Origin: Gp6-AA40 sp963772955
GTDB taxonomy: Bacteria; Acidobacteriota; Vicinamibacteria; Vicinamibacterales; UBA2999
Length of the DNA: 64,000 bases
Assembly: GCA_963772955.1 (NCBI GenBank)
Contig: CAVYZF010000004.1
Span: 372,001-436,000, forward strand
Reading direction: 5' to 3'
The notes beneath the pieces are model-generated. The model was not told where the DNA came from, made no database searches, and worked only from the letters and a program-made list of their open reading frames with translations. Below, piece by piece: positions 46,540-56,305 of this stretch (position 1 is its first letter; each line of letters begins with the position of its first letter). A program made the translations under genes and the position numbers.

Positions 46540-47432
46540 AGGCCGCGCCGCAAGGGGTAGAGCGTTGAGTCTTTCGCGACGTCAACGGCGCCGGATACTG
46601 GATCGAGGGCGTACGGCACTCCGGTCGGATCGAGCGGGATCCCCCTGACGAGGCCGGCACGAATCATCTCGTCCCATTCGGTCGGGAATCGGTTCGCTTT
46701 GTCGTAGAAGCTGTTGACGATCGGTTGCAGCTGCCCGATCACGGCTTCAGCGTCGAGCTGCTGCAAGCGGGTGCGAGCGGTTCGGCGCATCCATTCCTGT
46801 TCAGCGGTCTGGGCCAGCTGGGTCCACAGGACACGGGCGGCAAGCTGATCGCCACCTTCGGCAAGCACGCTGGCCGCCAGTGGCTGCAGCCAGTTTGGCG
46901 CGGTCGAGAGCTTGGATCCGCGCAGGAACCAGTCGGCCGCCGCCTTTGGATCGCGATGCCACCAATACTCGACGAACCCGGCGTCGAGGTAGTACTCCCA
47001 CTTGTTCGGCGATTCGCGAATCCCCTTCTCGAGCAGCGCAATCGCTTCGTCCGGACGGCCAGGGCCGTTGGGATACCCCTCCGACAACAGGATGGCGCCG
47101 AATCGGTAGGCGATGTTGAAACGCGGATCGAGTGTCGTCGTGATGTCGAGCAGAGGAAACAGGAACCCGTAGTCCTTCTTTTCCGCCTTCGAGAGCTTCG
47201 TGCTTCCGTAGTACTGCACGGCGCGGATCCAGTAGATATCCGCGGCAATACTATTGAAGCCGAGGACGAGCCGGCGCATGACGCCCGGCGACCGGACCCA
47301 CTGCACTTCCTGCGTCGGCGTGAAGCGCTCGAACGCCCCATTGATCACCGTTTGCGTGCCAATCGCTGCCACCAGCAGGACGACGAACGCGATCCAGTGC
47401 AGGGCACGGCGGCTTCGATCGTGCGTCGCCAT
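46536..47432 (-). CDS. Membrane-anchored TPR-like protein of the pil locus
   Basis: 298 residues. An N-terminal helix (LHWIAFVVLLVAAIGTQTVI), then a region with FNSIAADIYWIRAVQYYG and helical repeats (LDPRFNIAYRFGAILLSEGYP, DAGFVEYWWHRDPKAAADWF), typical of tetratricopeptide-type solenoids. The C-terminus (RFPTEWDEMIRAGLVRGIPLDPTGVPY) resembles a segment found in pilin-associated proteins. No enzymatic motif. Located between pilI-like and pilD; a counterpart of the myxobacterial PilG accessory protein is possible by position only. Stop and pilD start overlap (GTGA). Confidence 0.6.
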   Translation of the reverse strand: MATHDRSRRALHWIAFVVLLVAAIGTQTVINGAFERFTPTQEVQWVRSPGVMRRLVLGFNSIAADIYWIRAVQYYGSTKLSKAEKKDYGFLFPLLDITTTLDPRFNIAYRFGAILLSEGYPNGPGRPDEAIALLEKGIRESPNKWEYYLDAGFVEYWWHRDPKAAADWFLRGSKLSTAPNWLQPLAASVLAEGGDQLAARVLWTQLAQTAEQEWMRRTARTRLQQLDAEAVIGQLQPIVNSFYDKANRFPTEWDEMIRAGLVRGIPLDPTGVPYALDPVSGAVDVAKDSTLYPLRRGL

Positions 47433-48239
47433 CTACTTGAAATCCCGCCGTTCGAAGATCAGCGTGGACGCCACGAGCAGCACCGCGACGTAGAGGCCGA
47501 TCGACCCGCTGGCGAGCAGCATGTGCTGCGCGGTCACGGCCTGACCGTGCACGACGGCGGCGGTCACGTTGAGTGGCGCCAGATTCGGGAAGGCGTAGTA
47601 GAGCGCGCGACCGATCATCGCGACCGCCGGAGACGCACCAAATGACTCGAGCGTCCGCAGGTCATCGCTGAAATGACCGATCACGTAGACGGCGATCGTC
47701 AGGGCGGCGGACAGGAAGGTGGTCGAGAAGGTCGAGAAGAACAGCGCGAGCGCCGTCACCAGCATCAGCTCGACGCCGATGAGCGCGAACGCCTTGAGCA
47801 GCATCGGATCGGTCGCCGCGGCCTCCCAACCGAGTTTCACGTTGGCGGGCGTCTGCCACTCGAGGAACGCCAGTACTCCGTAATACGCGATGGCCATCAC
47901 GGCCAGATTGGCGATGAGCGTGAAGACCAGGCCAAGGTACTTGCCGACGATGAACTGGCTCCGCGTGATCGGTTTCGAGAGCAGACTGTAAATGCTGCGC
48001 CGCTCGACCTCCTTCGCGACCAGACCGATTCCGAAGAACACGGCAATCAGCACACCCATCAGGGACGCGGCGGCCAGACCGAGATCCTTGATGATCTTCA
48101 CGTCCTGCCCCGCAGTGAGTTGCGCGAGCAGAAACGACGCCGCCATCAGCAGCACGGCAAAGAACACGAGGTTGTACGGCACCCGATCGCGAATCGAATC
48201 CTTGAAGACGCCGCGTGCAAGGGCGAGGACGGCTGTCAT
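47433..48239 (-). CDS. ABC transporter permease, PilI-like
   Basis: 268 residues from ATG 48239, overlapping the ATPase stop by 4 bases; upstream residues of the long frame are noise. Six membrane spans, with an ABC-2 type layout (VERRSIYSLLSKPITRSQFIVGKYLGL is the coupling segment). By position (after pilA and the ATPase, before pilD) it matches PilI of the Myxococcus pilG-H-I set, needed for pilus formation. Substrate unknown. Confidence 0.75.
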   Translation of the reverse strand: MTAVLALARGVFKDSIRDRVPYNLVFFAVLLMAASFLLAQLTAGQDVKIIKDLGLAAASLMGVLIAVFFGIGLVAKEVERRSIYSLLSKPITRSQFIVGKYLGLVFTLIANLAVMAIAYYGVLAFLEWQTPANVKLGWEAAATDPMLLKAFALIGVELMLVTALALFFSTFSTTFLSAALTIAVYVIGHFSDDLRTLESFGASPAVAMIGRALYYAFPNLAPLNVTAAVVHGQAVTAQHMLLASGSIGLYVAVLLVASTLIFERRDFK

Positions 48240-49202
48240 GATGCCGTCCGTTCTCGCACGATGCCGGCCTCGTCGGTCGCGCGGACCTGCTGCACGAAGA
48301 AGTCCTCGAGCGTTTCGCGGACAGGGTTGAGAGAAACGAGGTGGCCGCCTGTTGCGGCGATCTCCGCGAGCAGCTGCTCTGGAGCGACGGTCAGCGGAAG
48401 CTCCAGCGAGAAGCGACCTTCGCCGAGTGCAGTGACGGCCGTGAGCCGCGGCCTGATTCGGTCGATGACAGACTGGCTGACGGTCGAGACCACGAGCTCC
48501 CAGGCGCGCGCGCGGTCCGCGAGCAGATCGGACAATCGCCCTGTTGCAGCAAGCCTCCCTTTGACGACGACCGCGACGCGACTGCAGAGCGCCTCGGCAT
48601 CGCTGAGGACATGCGAACTGAAAAACACGGCGCACCCTTTGTCTCGGAGTCGCAGGATCAGTTCGCGCACCTCCCGACGGCCCAGCGGATCGAGTCCCGA
48701 CATTGGCTCGTCGAGAAACACCACCTCGGGGTCGTTGATGAGCGCCTGCGCGATCCCGACCCGCTGGATCATGCCTTTCGAGAACTTGCGGAGTTGAAAG
48801 CGTCGCTCGGAACCGATCCCGACCTCATCGAGCAGCCGGCTGGCGCGTGCACGTCCCTCGTGCGCCGAATAGCCGAACACGCGCGCGAAATAGATCAGCA
48901 GTTCTTCGGCACTGAGGTTGTCGTAGAAATACGGGTTCTCGGGCAGGTATCCGATGCGTCGCCGCACCGCAGACGTCACCAACCGGGCGACCGAGGATCT
49001 CGGCCCGCCCGGTGGTGGGGAAAATCAGCTGCATCAGCAGCTTGAGCGTGGTGGTCTTGCCCGCGCCGTTGGGGCCGAGGAATCCGAAGACCTCACCCTG
49101 CCCGACGTGAAGCGTCAGGCCTTCGAGAGCGGCGTACGGGCGGGGGCGCCAGAATCCCTTTGTGTAGTGTTTGGTCAGCCCCTCGGTCCTGATCGCATCC
49201 AT
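48236..49202 (-). CDS. ABC transporter ATP-binding protein, PilH-like, one frameshift
   Basis: ATG 49202. Walker A GPNGAGKTTTLK near residue 45 is in the first frame, which breaks after ILGRPVGDV; removing one base near 48971 gives AVRRRIGYLPENPYFYD and then the intact remainder with signature FSKGMIQRVG and Walker B VVFLDEPMSGLDP. The restored length is 321 residues with a C-terminal domain after residue ~220. It forms an ABC-2 exporter with the downstream permease and corresponds by position to PilH of myxobacteria. Confidence 0.78.
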
Positions 49203-49250
49203 ACGTGATCGGATTATCGGGAGATCGGGGGCCGATCCCCACCGGGTCCC

Positions 49251-50474
49251 CTACGACGTCACGCCTGCCTTCTTGAGCTCGTAGGCGATGACCGCATCGA
49301 GTGCTGCCGGGCGGAACCCGCCGAGCCTGATGCCATTGATGAAGTAGGTCGGCGTCCCGGTTATACCCACCTTCTGTCCAAGTTGCACATCCTGGCGCAC
49401 CAACTCGAGCATCTTCTGATACCGGCTGTCGAACTCGCTCGGTGTGATCTTGGTCACTTCTTCCAACGCAGCCTTCACGTCGGCGCCCGTCATCGACATC
49501 GACTGTCGATCGAACAGCGTGGCCTCGAGCTGCTTGTCCAGGTTCTTTTCCTTCGCCAGCCGCACCGCTACGGCTGCCTCGCACGCCGCCCCATGAACTC
49601 CACCAGCGCCGCACTCGGTCTCGAGCGGGTAGTCCCGGTTCTCGTACTTGAAGGCGCCGGGATACGCCGCCTCATATTTCGCGATGATGTCCTTGTAGAG
49701 GATGTAGGCCTGACGGCAGGACGGGCACTGATAGTCGTTGAACTTGATCAGCAGAACCTTGACGCCGCCCTGCGGCATGACGTCGGGTACCGTCGGCTGA
49801 CGATCGACCCAGGCGTGAAGCTCGGTCAGCTGCTCGGGCGCGAGTGTTTCGACTGGCACCGCTGGGACGGCTGCTGCCGTGGATGCAGACTGCGCACTTA
49901 CCGCTTGTTCACGCGGGAACGCGAGCACGAGACCGGCTGATGCGACGAGCCAGATCACCGCGAGTAGTGCAGCGGTTGGACTTCCCGTCAACCCGCCAAG
50001 GTCCTTCGAGACTCCAGACTGCAGCGCGCGCAGCGGTCCTGCCGCAGCGGACGACACGAGGAAGATCCCGACCACGCTCACGTACATCGTCAGACACACG
50101 AGGCAGACCTGGCCGAGCACGACGAATGATGCGTATGCCAAATAGAAGACTGCCGCGAGTCCCACAGTCGAGAGCAGGAAGACATACCCGGCCGCCCGCG
50201 ATGCTTCCTCTGACTTCGGCTTCCGCATTCCCCATGTGGACAGCAGAAGCACGAGGGCAGACCAGATCGCACCGCCGGCAGCTACTGGAACACCCGCAAA
50301 CGTACCGTATGCACTCTCGAACACGCGCTGACACGATACGGTCTCGCTGACCTCGCAGGCGCTTGAGTAGTTCGGTTCCGTGAGGAGATGGTAATGGACA
50401 TACAGCGCATACGTGGATGCTGCGAGCCCAATTGCCGAGAGCACGACGAGGGCGTAACGAGTGCGAGCGGACAT
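49251..50474 (-). CDS. VKOR-DsbA fusion (disulfide-bond catalyst)
   Basis: 407 residues from ATG 50474 (AGAGG upstream). The N-terminal half is a vitamin K epoxide reductase-like four- to five-helix membrane domain with loop cysteines (SACEVSETVSC) and the active pair CLVC. The C-terminal half is a DsbA/thioredoxin-like periplasmic domain with CPSC in NDYQCPSCRQAY and cis-Pro in GITGTPTYFI. It oxidises substrate cysteines and passes electrons to quinone, replacing DsbA and DsbB. It lies directly downstream of three pilins that each have two cysteines (63 and 119), which makes pilins likely substrates; that is inference. Confidence 0.85.
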   Translation of the reverse strand: MSARTRYALVVLSAIGLAASTYALYVHYHLLTEPNYSSACEVSETVSCQRVFESAYGTFAGVPVAAGGAIWSALVLLLSTWGMRKPKSEEASRAAGYVFLLSTVGLAAVFYLAYASFVVLGQVCLVCLTMYVSVVGIFLVSSAAAGPLRALQSGVSKDLGGLTGSPTAALLAVIWLVASAGLVLAFPREQAVSAQSASTAAAVPAVPVETLAPEQLTELHAWVDRQPTVPDVMPQGGVKVLLIKFNDYQCPSCRQAYILYKDIIAKYEAAYPGAFKYENRDYPLETECGAGGVHGAACEAAVAVRLAKEKNLDKQLEATLFDRQSMSMTGADVKAALEEVTKITPSEFDSRYQKMLELVRQDVQLGQKVGITGTPTYFINGIRLGGFRPAALDAVIAYELKKAGVTS

Positions 50475-50523
50475 GGCCAACCTCTTTGATGAGAGTTCCG
50501 CGCCCTCCACTGCAGTGACAGTC

Positions 50524-50624
50524 AGGCATCTCCCAAGGCCATGCGCCTTTGCCCTTGGAGATGCCTGCGCCCCGCGAAGCGGGGCAAGCCAATAGCGATG
50601 CAGTGAAGCGAAGCTTCACTGCAT
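50524..50624. repeat. Three successive strong hairpins, two with a GCGAAGC core
   Basis: Hairpin 1: 50524-50566, 10 pairs plus 4 after a bulge. Hairpin 2: GCCCCGC-GAA-GCGGGGC (50569-50585). Hairpin 3: a perfect stem with a GAA loop (50598-50624). Hairpins 2 and 3 share the 7-base core GCGAAGC, known as an unusually stable DNA mini-hairpin. They fill the spacer between the VKOR-DsbA start and the pilA1 terminator. Confidence 0.7.
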
Positions 50625-50649
50625 TATAGGACGGTCGTACAAAGGAAAG

Positions 50650-50674
50650 GCCGGCTGCGATATCCAGCCGGCCC
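50650..50674 (-). terminator. Terminator of pilA1
   Basis: GGCCGGCTG (50650-50658) pairs with CAGCCGGCC (50666-50674) around CGATATC; TTTCCTTTG follows on the minus strand. The same hairpin is found after pilA2, so the unit was duplicated together with the gene. Confidence 0.8.
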
Positions 50675-50695
50675 TCCCTGTGGTCGAACTCGTGA

Positions 50696-51235
50696 TTACT
50701 GGATGGGCATCACCGTCGCCGAGACCGTGAAGGGCTCGGTCGGCGCTGCCGCACCGGCTGCGGCGACGTTCTGCCAAATCGCACCCGCCTGGCCGCTCGC
50801 AAACGCGCGGTTCCCAGTCGATGACGGGCTCGTCGGGATAGCCGTGACGTAATAAGCCGAATTGGTAGCGGTGCCGTTGCAGTCGTTCGGCCCGGCGCCG
50901 CCGGCGAGGCCGGCTGCCAGCGCATAGGTGAACCCGCTCTTCTGAGGCGACACAGCGCCTGTCAGGTCATTCGAGAGGAACGCCTGGTTTCCACCGGGGG
51001 GTGGCGTGCCGAGGGTCGCGAACAGCACTGCGTAAGACCCGAAGCCACACGACGCCGTGTAACTGACTTCCGCCGTGTTGATGGCGCGTACCGAGCCAAT
51101 GGCCGACGTCTCATTGCCCGACATCCGGGCGCGAAGCAGACCCGGCACGGCGATCGCCGCGATGATGCCGATGATCGCCACAACGATCAAGAGCTCGATG
51201 AGCGTAAAGCCTTCATTCTTCTTCAATATCCTCAC
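50696..51235 (-). CDS. pilA: Type IV major pilin PilA, copy 1
   Basis: 179 residues from GTG 51235 (AGGAG upstream). Short leader MRILKKNEG, then FTLIELLIVVAIIGIIAAI: cleavage at Gly/Phe, Glu at mature +5. Exactly two cysteines, at 63 and 119. The globular domain has GNETSAIGSVRAINTAEVSY and ends EPFTVSATVMPIQ. It is more different from copies 2 and 3 than they are from each other, and has its own sigma-54-type promoter and terminator. It forms the pilus fibre or a variant of it. Confidence 0.92.
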   Translation of the reverse strand: MRILKKNEGFTLIELLIVVAIIGIIAAIAVPGLLRARMSGNETSAIGSVRAINTAEVSYTASCGFGSYAVLFATLGTPPPGGNQAFLSNDLTGAVSPQKSGFTYALAAGLAGGAGPNDCNGTATNSAYYVTAIPTSPSSTGNRAFASGQAGAIWQNVAAAGAAAPTEPFTVSATVMPIQ

Positions 51236-51410
51236 AACCTTCTCCTTAGGCGCGGTCGGCCTGTATGGCCCGGTAAGAGCAAGCTCGGTACCCGTTTTCA
51301 TGTCTCGATCGTCGGCACGACAAACGACGTGTTATCAACTGTTTAAGAGAACGGTGTGGGTGAATTTCGCCGCGCGATGCTGACATTCGGTGGCAGGCTG
51401 ACAAACCGCG

Positions 51411-51425
51411 GCAACGCGACTGCCA
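51411..51425 (-). promoter_or_regulatory. Sigma-54 promoter of pilA1
   Basis: On the minus strand TGGCAG, five bases, TTGC. The predicted start is ~51399, giving a 160-base leader with a GGCC-TGTAT-GGCC hairpin (51258-51270) 22 bases before the GTG. Confidence 0.6.
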
Positions 51426-51458
51426 ATGTTTGTTAGGGTCGACGTGGCCGTACAAAGG

Positions 51459-51489
51459 AAAGGCCGGCTGCGATATCCAGCCGGCCTTT
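51459..51489 (-). terminator. Terminator of pilA2
   Basis: AAAGGCCGGCTG (51459-51470) pairs fully with CAGCCGGCCTTT (51478-51489), loop CGATATC; the minus strand continues CCTTTG. Nearly identical to the hairpin after pilA1. Confidence 0.85.
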
Positions 51490-51516
51490 TCCCCCGTGGT
51501 CGAATCGAATTGCGAC

Positions 51517-52056
<540 letters not shown>

Positions 52057-52164
52057 AATCTCTCCTTACGCTCCTCATGAGCGCATGGCCGTCAGGCCAA
52101 TCTCTCTAATCACCGAATCCGCGACTACCTTATGTCGACTGACTTACTGACTCGCTTGCGAGAA

Positions 52165-52192
52165 GGCCGTCCCGACACTCCGCCGGGCGGCC
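52165..52192 (-). terminator. Hairpin after pilA3
   Basis: GGCCG-T-CCCG (52165-52174) pairs with CGGGCGGCC (52184-52192), with one bulged base; TTCTCG follows on the minus strand. A partial terminator that could set the pilA3:pilA2 ratio. Confidence 0.6.
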
Positions 52193-52213
52193 CTCGTCAT
52201 ACTCGAACACTCA

Positions 52214-52753
52214 CTACTGGATGGGCGTAACCGTCGCCGAGACCGTGAAGGGCTCGGTCGGAGCCGCCGCACCGGCTGCCGCGACGTTCTGCCAAATCGC
52301 GCCCGCCTGGTTGCTCGCGAAGGCGCGGTTGCCCGTTGACGCCGGGCTGGTCGGAATCGCCGTCGTGTAGTAGGTCACGTTGGTCGCCGTGCCGTTGCAG
52401 TCGTTCGGGCCCGCCGCACCGCCGGCGCCCGCCGCCAGCGAGTAGGTGAAGCCGCTCTTCTGAGGGGCCACAACCTGCGTCAGGTCGTTCGAGAGGAACG
52501 CCTGGTTTCCGCCTGGGGGCGGCACGCCGAGGGTCGTCAACAGAACCGCGTATCCGCCCTGGCCGCACGCGGCCGAATAGCTAACCTCTGAAGTGTTGAT
52601 CGCGCGCATCGACCCGATGGCCGACGTCTCGTTGCCCGACATACGAGCGCGGAGAAGACCGGGGACAGCAATCGCCGCGATGATGCCGATGATCGCCACG
52701 ACGATCAGCAGTTCGATAAGCGTAAAGCCTTCATTCTTCTGCAGTTTCTTCAC
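52214..52753 (-). CDS. pilA: Type IV major pilin PilA, copy 3
   Basis: 179 residues from GTG 52753, preceded by AGGAG in CAAGGAGACTTGTT. Leader MKKLQKNEG, Phe at +1, Glu at +5, cysteines 63 and 119, tail EPFTVSATVTPIQ. It is nearest to pilR and behind the best sigma-54 site of the window, so probably the most strongly expressed pilin. A CGGGCC-loop-GGCCCG hairpin (52776-52791) lies 22 bases before the start. Confidence 0.93.
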   Translation of the reverse strand: MKKLQKNEGFTLIELLIVVAIIGIIAAIAVPGLLRARMSGNETSAIGSMRAINTSEVSYSAACGQGGYAVLLTTLGVPPPGGNQAFLSNDLTQVVAPQKSGFTYSLAAGAGGAAGPNDCNGTATNVTYYTTAIPTSPASTGNRAFASNQAGAIWQNVAAAGAAAPTEPFTVSATVTPIQ

Positions 52754-52845
52754 AACAAGTCTCCTTGAGAGCGCTCGGGCCGGAAGGCCCGGTTTATCTG
52801 TATCCGCCGCTCCGACACGGCGCCTCGTGAACGATTCCAGAAGAG

Positions 52846-52860
52846 GCAAGCGTGGTGCCA
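52846..52860 (-). promoter_or_regulatory. Sigma-54 promoter of pilA3
   Basis: On the minus strand TGGCAC, five bases, TTGC: a perfect core match. Another TGGCAC lies just upstream (52861-52875), which may be part of an activator site. PilR, encoded immediately upstream, is the expected activator. Confidence 0.8.
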
Positions 52861-53008
52861 CGCGTTCGTGCCACTCTATGTGTCGGTGTAACTGGCTTAT
52901 CCCTTTAGGCTTATGGCGTTGCTGAGCTTCGAGGACTGGTGTCGGTGGAGTGCCATTCCTCGGACCGCATGACAGGAAGTGTCAACCGCCGGTGTCAAGA
53001 ATTGACAG

Positions 53009-54478
53009 TCAGCGCAGATTGAATTTCTTGGCGTAATAGCGAAACGAACGGAAGCTCATACCCAGCATTTCGGCTGCGCGCGTTTGCACGCCGCCCGATC
53101 TTTCAAGCGCCAACGCGATGTAGTGGCGATAGAACTCCTCGCCGAGCGCCTCGAGGTCGAACCCTTCTTTCAGGTCGGGCAGACCGGCACGCGCAGGCGC
53201 GCCGCCTGAGGCCGGCGACCCCATAACCTTGGCGGGTGTACCGCCAAGTGTGCGCACCTGCGTCGGAAGGCTCTCGGGGAGAACCAGCGGCGTCTGCTCC
53301 AGTGCCACCGCCCTCTCGATCACGTTCTCGAGCTCACGAACGTTGCCAGGCCACGCGTACGCCGCAAGAAGCTCCTGCGCTTCGTGAGAGATCCCGTTCA
53401 CAGATTTGCCAGCGGCCTTCGCGTACTTCGCAAGGAAGTGATCCGCGAGAAGAGGTACGTCCTCGCGACGATCGCGCAGCGGCGGCAGATGCACCTGGAT
53501 GACGTTGATGCGATAGTACAGGTCTTCGCGGAAGCGGCCCTCCGCCACCATCTTCTGCAGATCCTGATTCGTCGCCGCGATCACGCGAATGTCGGCCTGC
53601 ACTTCTTCCGTTCCACCGAGCCTTCTGAATCGCCGATCCTGCAGCACCCGCAGCAGCTTGACCTGCATCGCCTGGTTCATCTCCCCGATTTCGTCGAGGA
53701 AGATGGTGCCGCGCTCGGCGACTTCGACCAGCCCCTTCTTGTTGGTGTCGGCGCCTGTGAATGCGCCGCGCATGTGGCCGAACAATTCCGATTCGAGCAG
53801 CGTTTCGGGAAGACCACCGCAGTTGAGGGCGACAAACGGATGCTCGCGACGGAGGGAGTTGAAGTGCACGGCCCGGGCAACGAGATCCTTGCCTGTGCCT
53901 GACTCGCCGGTGATCAGAACGGTACTGACCGTCTTAGCGATGGTCTCGATCATCTTGAACGTGTCGAGCATCGCATCGCTGCGTCCGATGATGTTGCAGA
54001 ACTCGTGGGACGTATTGAGCGTGCGCTTCAGCAGGACGTTCTCCTGCCGGATGCGAAGCGTCTCAAGATGCTGTCGCACCTTGATCCGCAACTCGTCCAT
54101 GTTGAACGGCTTCGTGAAGTAGTCGACGGCGCCGAGCCTCATCGCTTCAACGGCCGTGTCCGTCGAGGCAAACGCCGTCATCATGAACGCCACGAGATCC
54201 TTGTTCGCTTCCTTCGCCGCTCGCAGCACCTCGACACCGCTGATGTCGGGCATGCGGATGTCCGAGAGCAGCAGATCCATCCGCTCGCGCTGCAGGACGT
54301 CGAGCGCCTCTGCCCCGTTCGCGGCAACCGTCACCTCGTAGCCGTCGCGCCGAAGCACGATGCGCAACATCTCGCGCATCGACGGCTCATCGTCAACGAC
54401 GAGAATGCGCGGCTTCGGGGTGGGCTCGGCGCTCGCGGGCGCCTCACTCGATGGCGTTGCCGCCGATGGTCGCGTCAT
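53009..54478 (-). CDS. pilR: PilR, sigma-54-dependent response regulator of pilin genes
   Basis: 489 residues from ATG 54478, overlapping the pilS stop as ATGA; the extra 77 residues of the longer frame are pilS read out of frame. Receiver domain (ILVVDDEPSMREMLR, acceptor in LLLSDIRMP, Lys in TKPF), AAA+ with GESGTGKDL near 188, RGAFTGAD and GTIFLDEIGEM, then a C-terminal Fis-type helix-turn-helix (GGVQTRAAEMLGMSFRSFRY). It activates pilA with RpoN; the pilA3 -24/-12 site lies ~150 bases beyond its stop. Confidence 0.93.
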   Translation of the reverse strand: MTRPSAATPSSEAPASAEPTPKPRILVVDDEPSMREMLRIVLRRDGYEVTVAANGAEALDVLQRERMDLLLSDIRMPDISGVEVLRAAKEANKDLVAFMMTAFASTDTAVEAMRLGAVDYFTKPFNMDELRIKVRQHLETLRIRQENVLLKRTLNTSHEFCNIIGRSDAMLDTFKMIETIAKTVSTVLITGESGTGKDLVARAVHFNSLRREHPFVALNCGGLPETLLESELFGHMRGAFTGADTNKKGLVEVAERGTIFLDEIGEMNQAMQVKLLRVLQDRRFRRLGGTEEVQADIRVIAATNQDLQKMVAEGRFREDLYYRINVIQVHLPPLRDRREDVPLLADHFLAKYAKAAGKSVNGISHEAQELLAAYAWPGNVRELENVIERAVALEQTPLVLPESLPTQVRTLGGTPAKVMGSPASGGAPARAGLPDLKEGFDLEALGEEFYRHYIALALERSGGVQTRAAEMLGMSFRSFRYYAKKFNLR

Positions 54479-56160
54479 ACGCCAACACTCCGTGATTCGG
54501 ACTCCGCCGGCGTCGCGCTGATGCCCGCGTGAACCGGTAGGCGAACGCTCATGAGCGTCCCCACACCAACTTGAGAGGCTACGTTGATCGTCCCGTTGTA
54601 GTCGGTGACAACCCGGTGCACGGTGGCCAGGCCCAGACCGGTGCCCCGTTCGAACGAGCTGCGAAACGGCTGAAAGATTTCGTCGACGTCCTCGGGCGCG
54701 ATCCCGCACCCTTCATCCTGAACCGCCAGCACGACCCACTCGTCGCCCTCCGATTCGCGCTCCGAGCTCACAGTCATGCGGAGATGCCCACCGTTCGCCA
54801 TTGCACGCACGCCATTGGTCGCAAGGTTCCAGACGATCTGGCGGATCTGGTTTTCATCAGCTTCGCACCACACTGGTTCTGCCGACACGTCGACGTCGAT
54901 GATGTGGTGCGGCTTGACCTCCGCGCTGTTGCGCAGGAGGAGCGCAGTATCCTGAAGCACTCGCCTCACGTCGAGACGCGCCATCGCTGCGCGCTGCGGT
55001 CTCGCGTAGGCCAGAAACGATCTGATCGTGTCGTTCAGTCTCTCGGACTCGCGCAGCACGATGTCCATCAACTGCGCCTGGTCTTCGGTGAGGGGCAGTT
55101 CCTGTCTGAGCACCTGAATCGATCCCGACATCGACGCCAGCGGGTTTCGGATCTCGTGCGCAATGCCGGCTGCCATCTCGCCGACGGCCGCGAGCCGCTG
55201 CCGAAGTCGCGCGTCACGCTCGAGCCGACGCACGTCGGTGACATCCTGGAACGACCAGACGTACCCCGTTCCCCCTTCAGGCAGCGTGAGCGTGCTGGCC
55301 GTGAGACCAACGTCGATCATCCGGCCATCCGGAGTCCGGTGCTGGCAATCGATCTTCAGGCTTCGACCGCTGGTGAGGCCCTCGAGGCGCGTACGCACGA
55401 TCGCGGGCATCTGCATCACCTCAACGACGTCGCGGCCAATGACCTGCGACGCGGGGACGCCGATGATCGTAGATGCGGAGCGATTGAAGGTCAGGATTCC
55501 GCCGTCCTGATCGGTGGTGATCAGTCCACTCAACAGACTGTTGATGACGTACTCGTTAAACGCGCGGAGATCGCGAATCCGATCGGATGCGTCCTCGAGC
55601 CGTGCACCAGCGGACCGAAGACTGTCGGCAAGTGACCCGGCAAGGAGCGCGACGGCGATGAATCCGCCAAGGTTGATCGCAACCGTGTACTGCGCGACCC
55701 GCACTGTCGGCAGATCCACCACAGGCGAGAACCGGCGCGCGAGCGGAAGGTCGAGGTCGATGTATTGCACCGCCACGAGCGCGAGGTACATGACTGCGCT
55801 GAGTGCGGCCAACTGGATCGCGACGCGCCGGTAGCGAATCATGCTCGCGGCGATGATCGGCAGCAGGTAGAGGGACGAGAAGTTACTGCTGATCCCGCCA
55901 GTGACGTGGATGAACGCGGAGACCAGGAGCGCATCCGCGCCGAACTGGAAATCGACGAGCCAGGGGTGGCGCTCGGCGTACCTGACCGTCGCGAGGTAGA
56001 ACACGCTCAGCGCGTAGGTCAGGCCGATGAGCGCGAAGAACGGGTCGACTGGAAATGCCCCCGGCCGACTGATCTGAATGAGAATCGCCGAGCCCATCAG
56101 CAGGGTCACGAGGACGACTCGTGCCGCGATCAGCGTCGAAAGGCGGGAGCGTAAATCCAT
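54475..56160 (-). CDS. pilS: PilS, sensor histidine kinase
   Basis: 561 residues. Six membrane helices in the first ~185 residues, the arrangement of PilS, then a PAS domain (INSLLSGLITTDQDGGILTF), HisKA with GIAHEIRNPLASMSGS near 335, and HATPase_c with NLATNGVRAM, DEGCGIAP and GTGLGLAT. PilS senses pilin in the inner membrane and controls PilR phosphorylation in other bacteria. Confidence 0.93.
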   Translation of the reverse strand: MDLRSRLSTLIAARVVLVTLLMGSAILIQISRPGAFPVDPFFALIGLTYALSVFYLATVRYAERHPWLVDFQFGADALLVSAFIHVTGGISSNFSSLYLLPIIAASMIRYRRVAIQLAALSAVMYLALVAVQYIDLDLPLARRFSPVVDLPTVRVAQYTVAINLGGFIAVALLAGSLADSLRSAGARLEDASDRIRDLRAFNEYVINSLLSGLITTDQDGGILTFNRSASTIIGVPASQVIGRDVVEVMQMPAIVRTRLEGLTSGRSLKIDCQHRTPDGRMIDVGLTASTLTLPEGGTGYVWSFQDVTDVRRLERDARLRQRLAAVGEMAAGIAHEIRNPLASMSGSIQVLRQELPLTEDQAQLMDIVLRESERLNDTIRSFLAYARPQRAAMARLDVRRVLQDTALLLRNSAEVKPHHIIDVDVSAEPVWCEADENQIRQIVWNLATNGVRAMANGGHLRMTVSSERESEGDEWVVLAVQDEGCGIAPEDVDEIFQPFRSSFERGTGLGLATVHRVVTDYNGTINVASQVGVGTLMSVRLPVHAGISATPAESESRSVGV

Positions 56161-56165
56161 TTGTT

Positions 56166-56300
56166 GATTAGCGATTAGTGATTTGTTGATTCGCTGGTGA
56201 TTGTGGATTGGGGATTTTTGATTTATCGAGGACTAGCCAATCACCAATCAAAAATCTGCAATCACCAACGAATCACCAGTCAACAATCACTAATCATCAA
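56166..56300. repeat. Inverted heptamer array (GATTNNN) between pilC and pilS
   Basis: Left half of GATTAGC, GATTAGT, GATTTGTT, GATTCGC, GATTGGG, GATTTTT, GATTTAT with slips; right half of the complement type CCAATCA, CCAATCA, AAAATCT, GCAATCA, to CTAATCA. It fills the 145-base gap between two genes of the same operon. Confidence 0.8.
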
Positions 56301-56305
56301 TGCTC

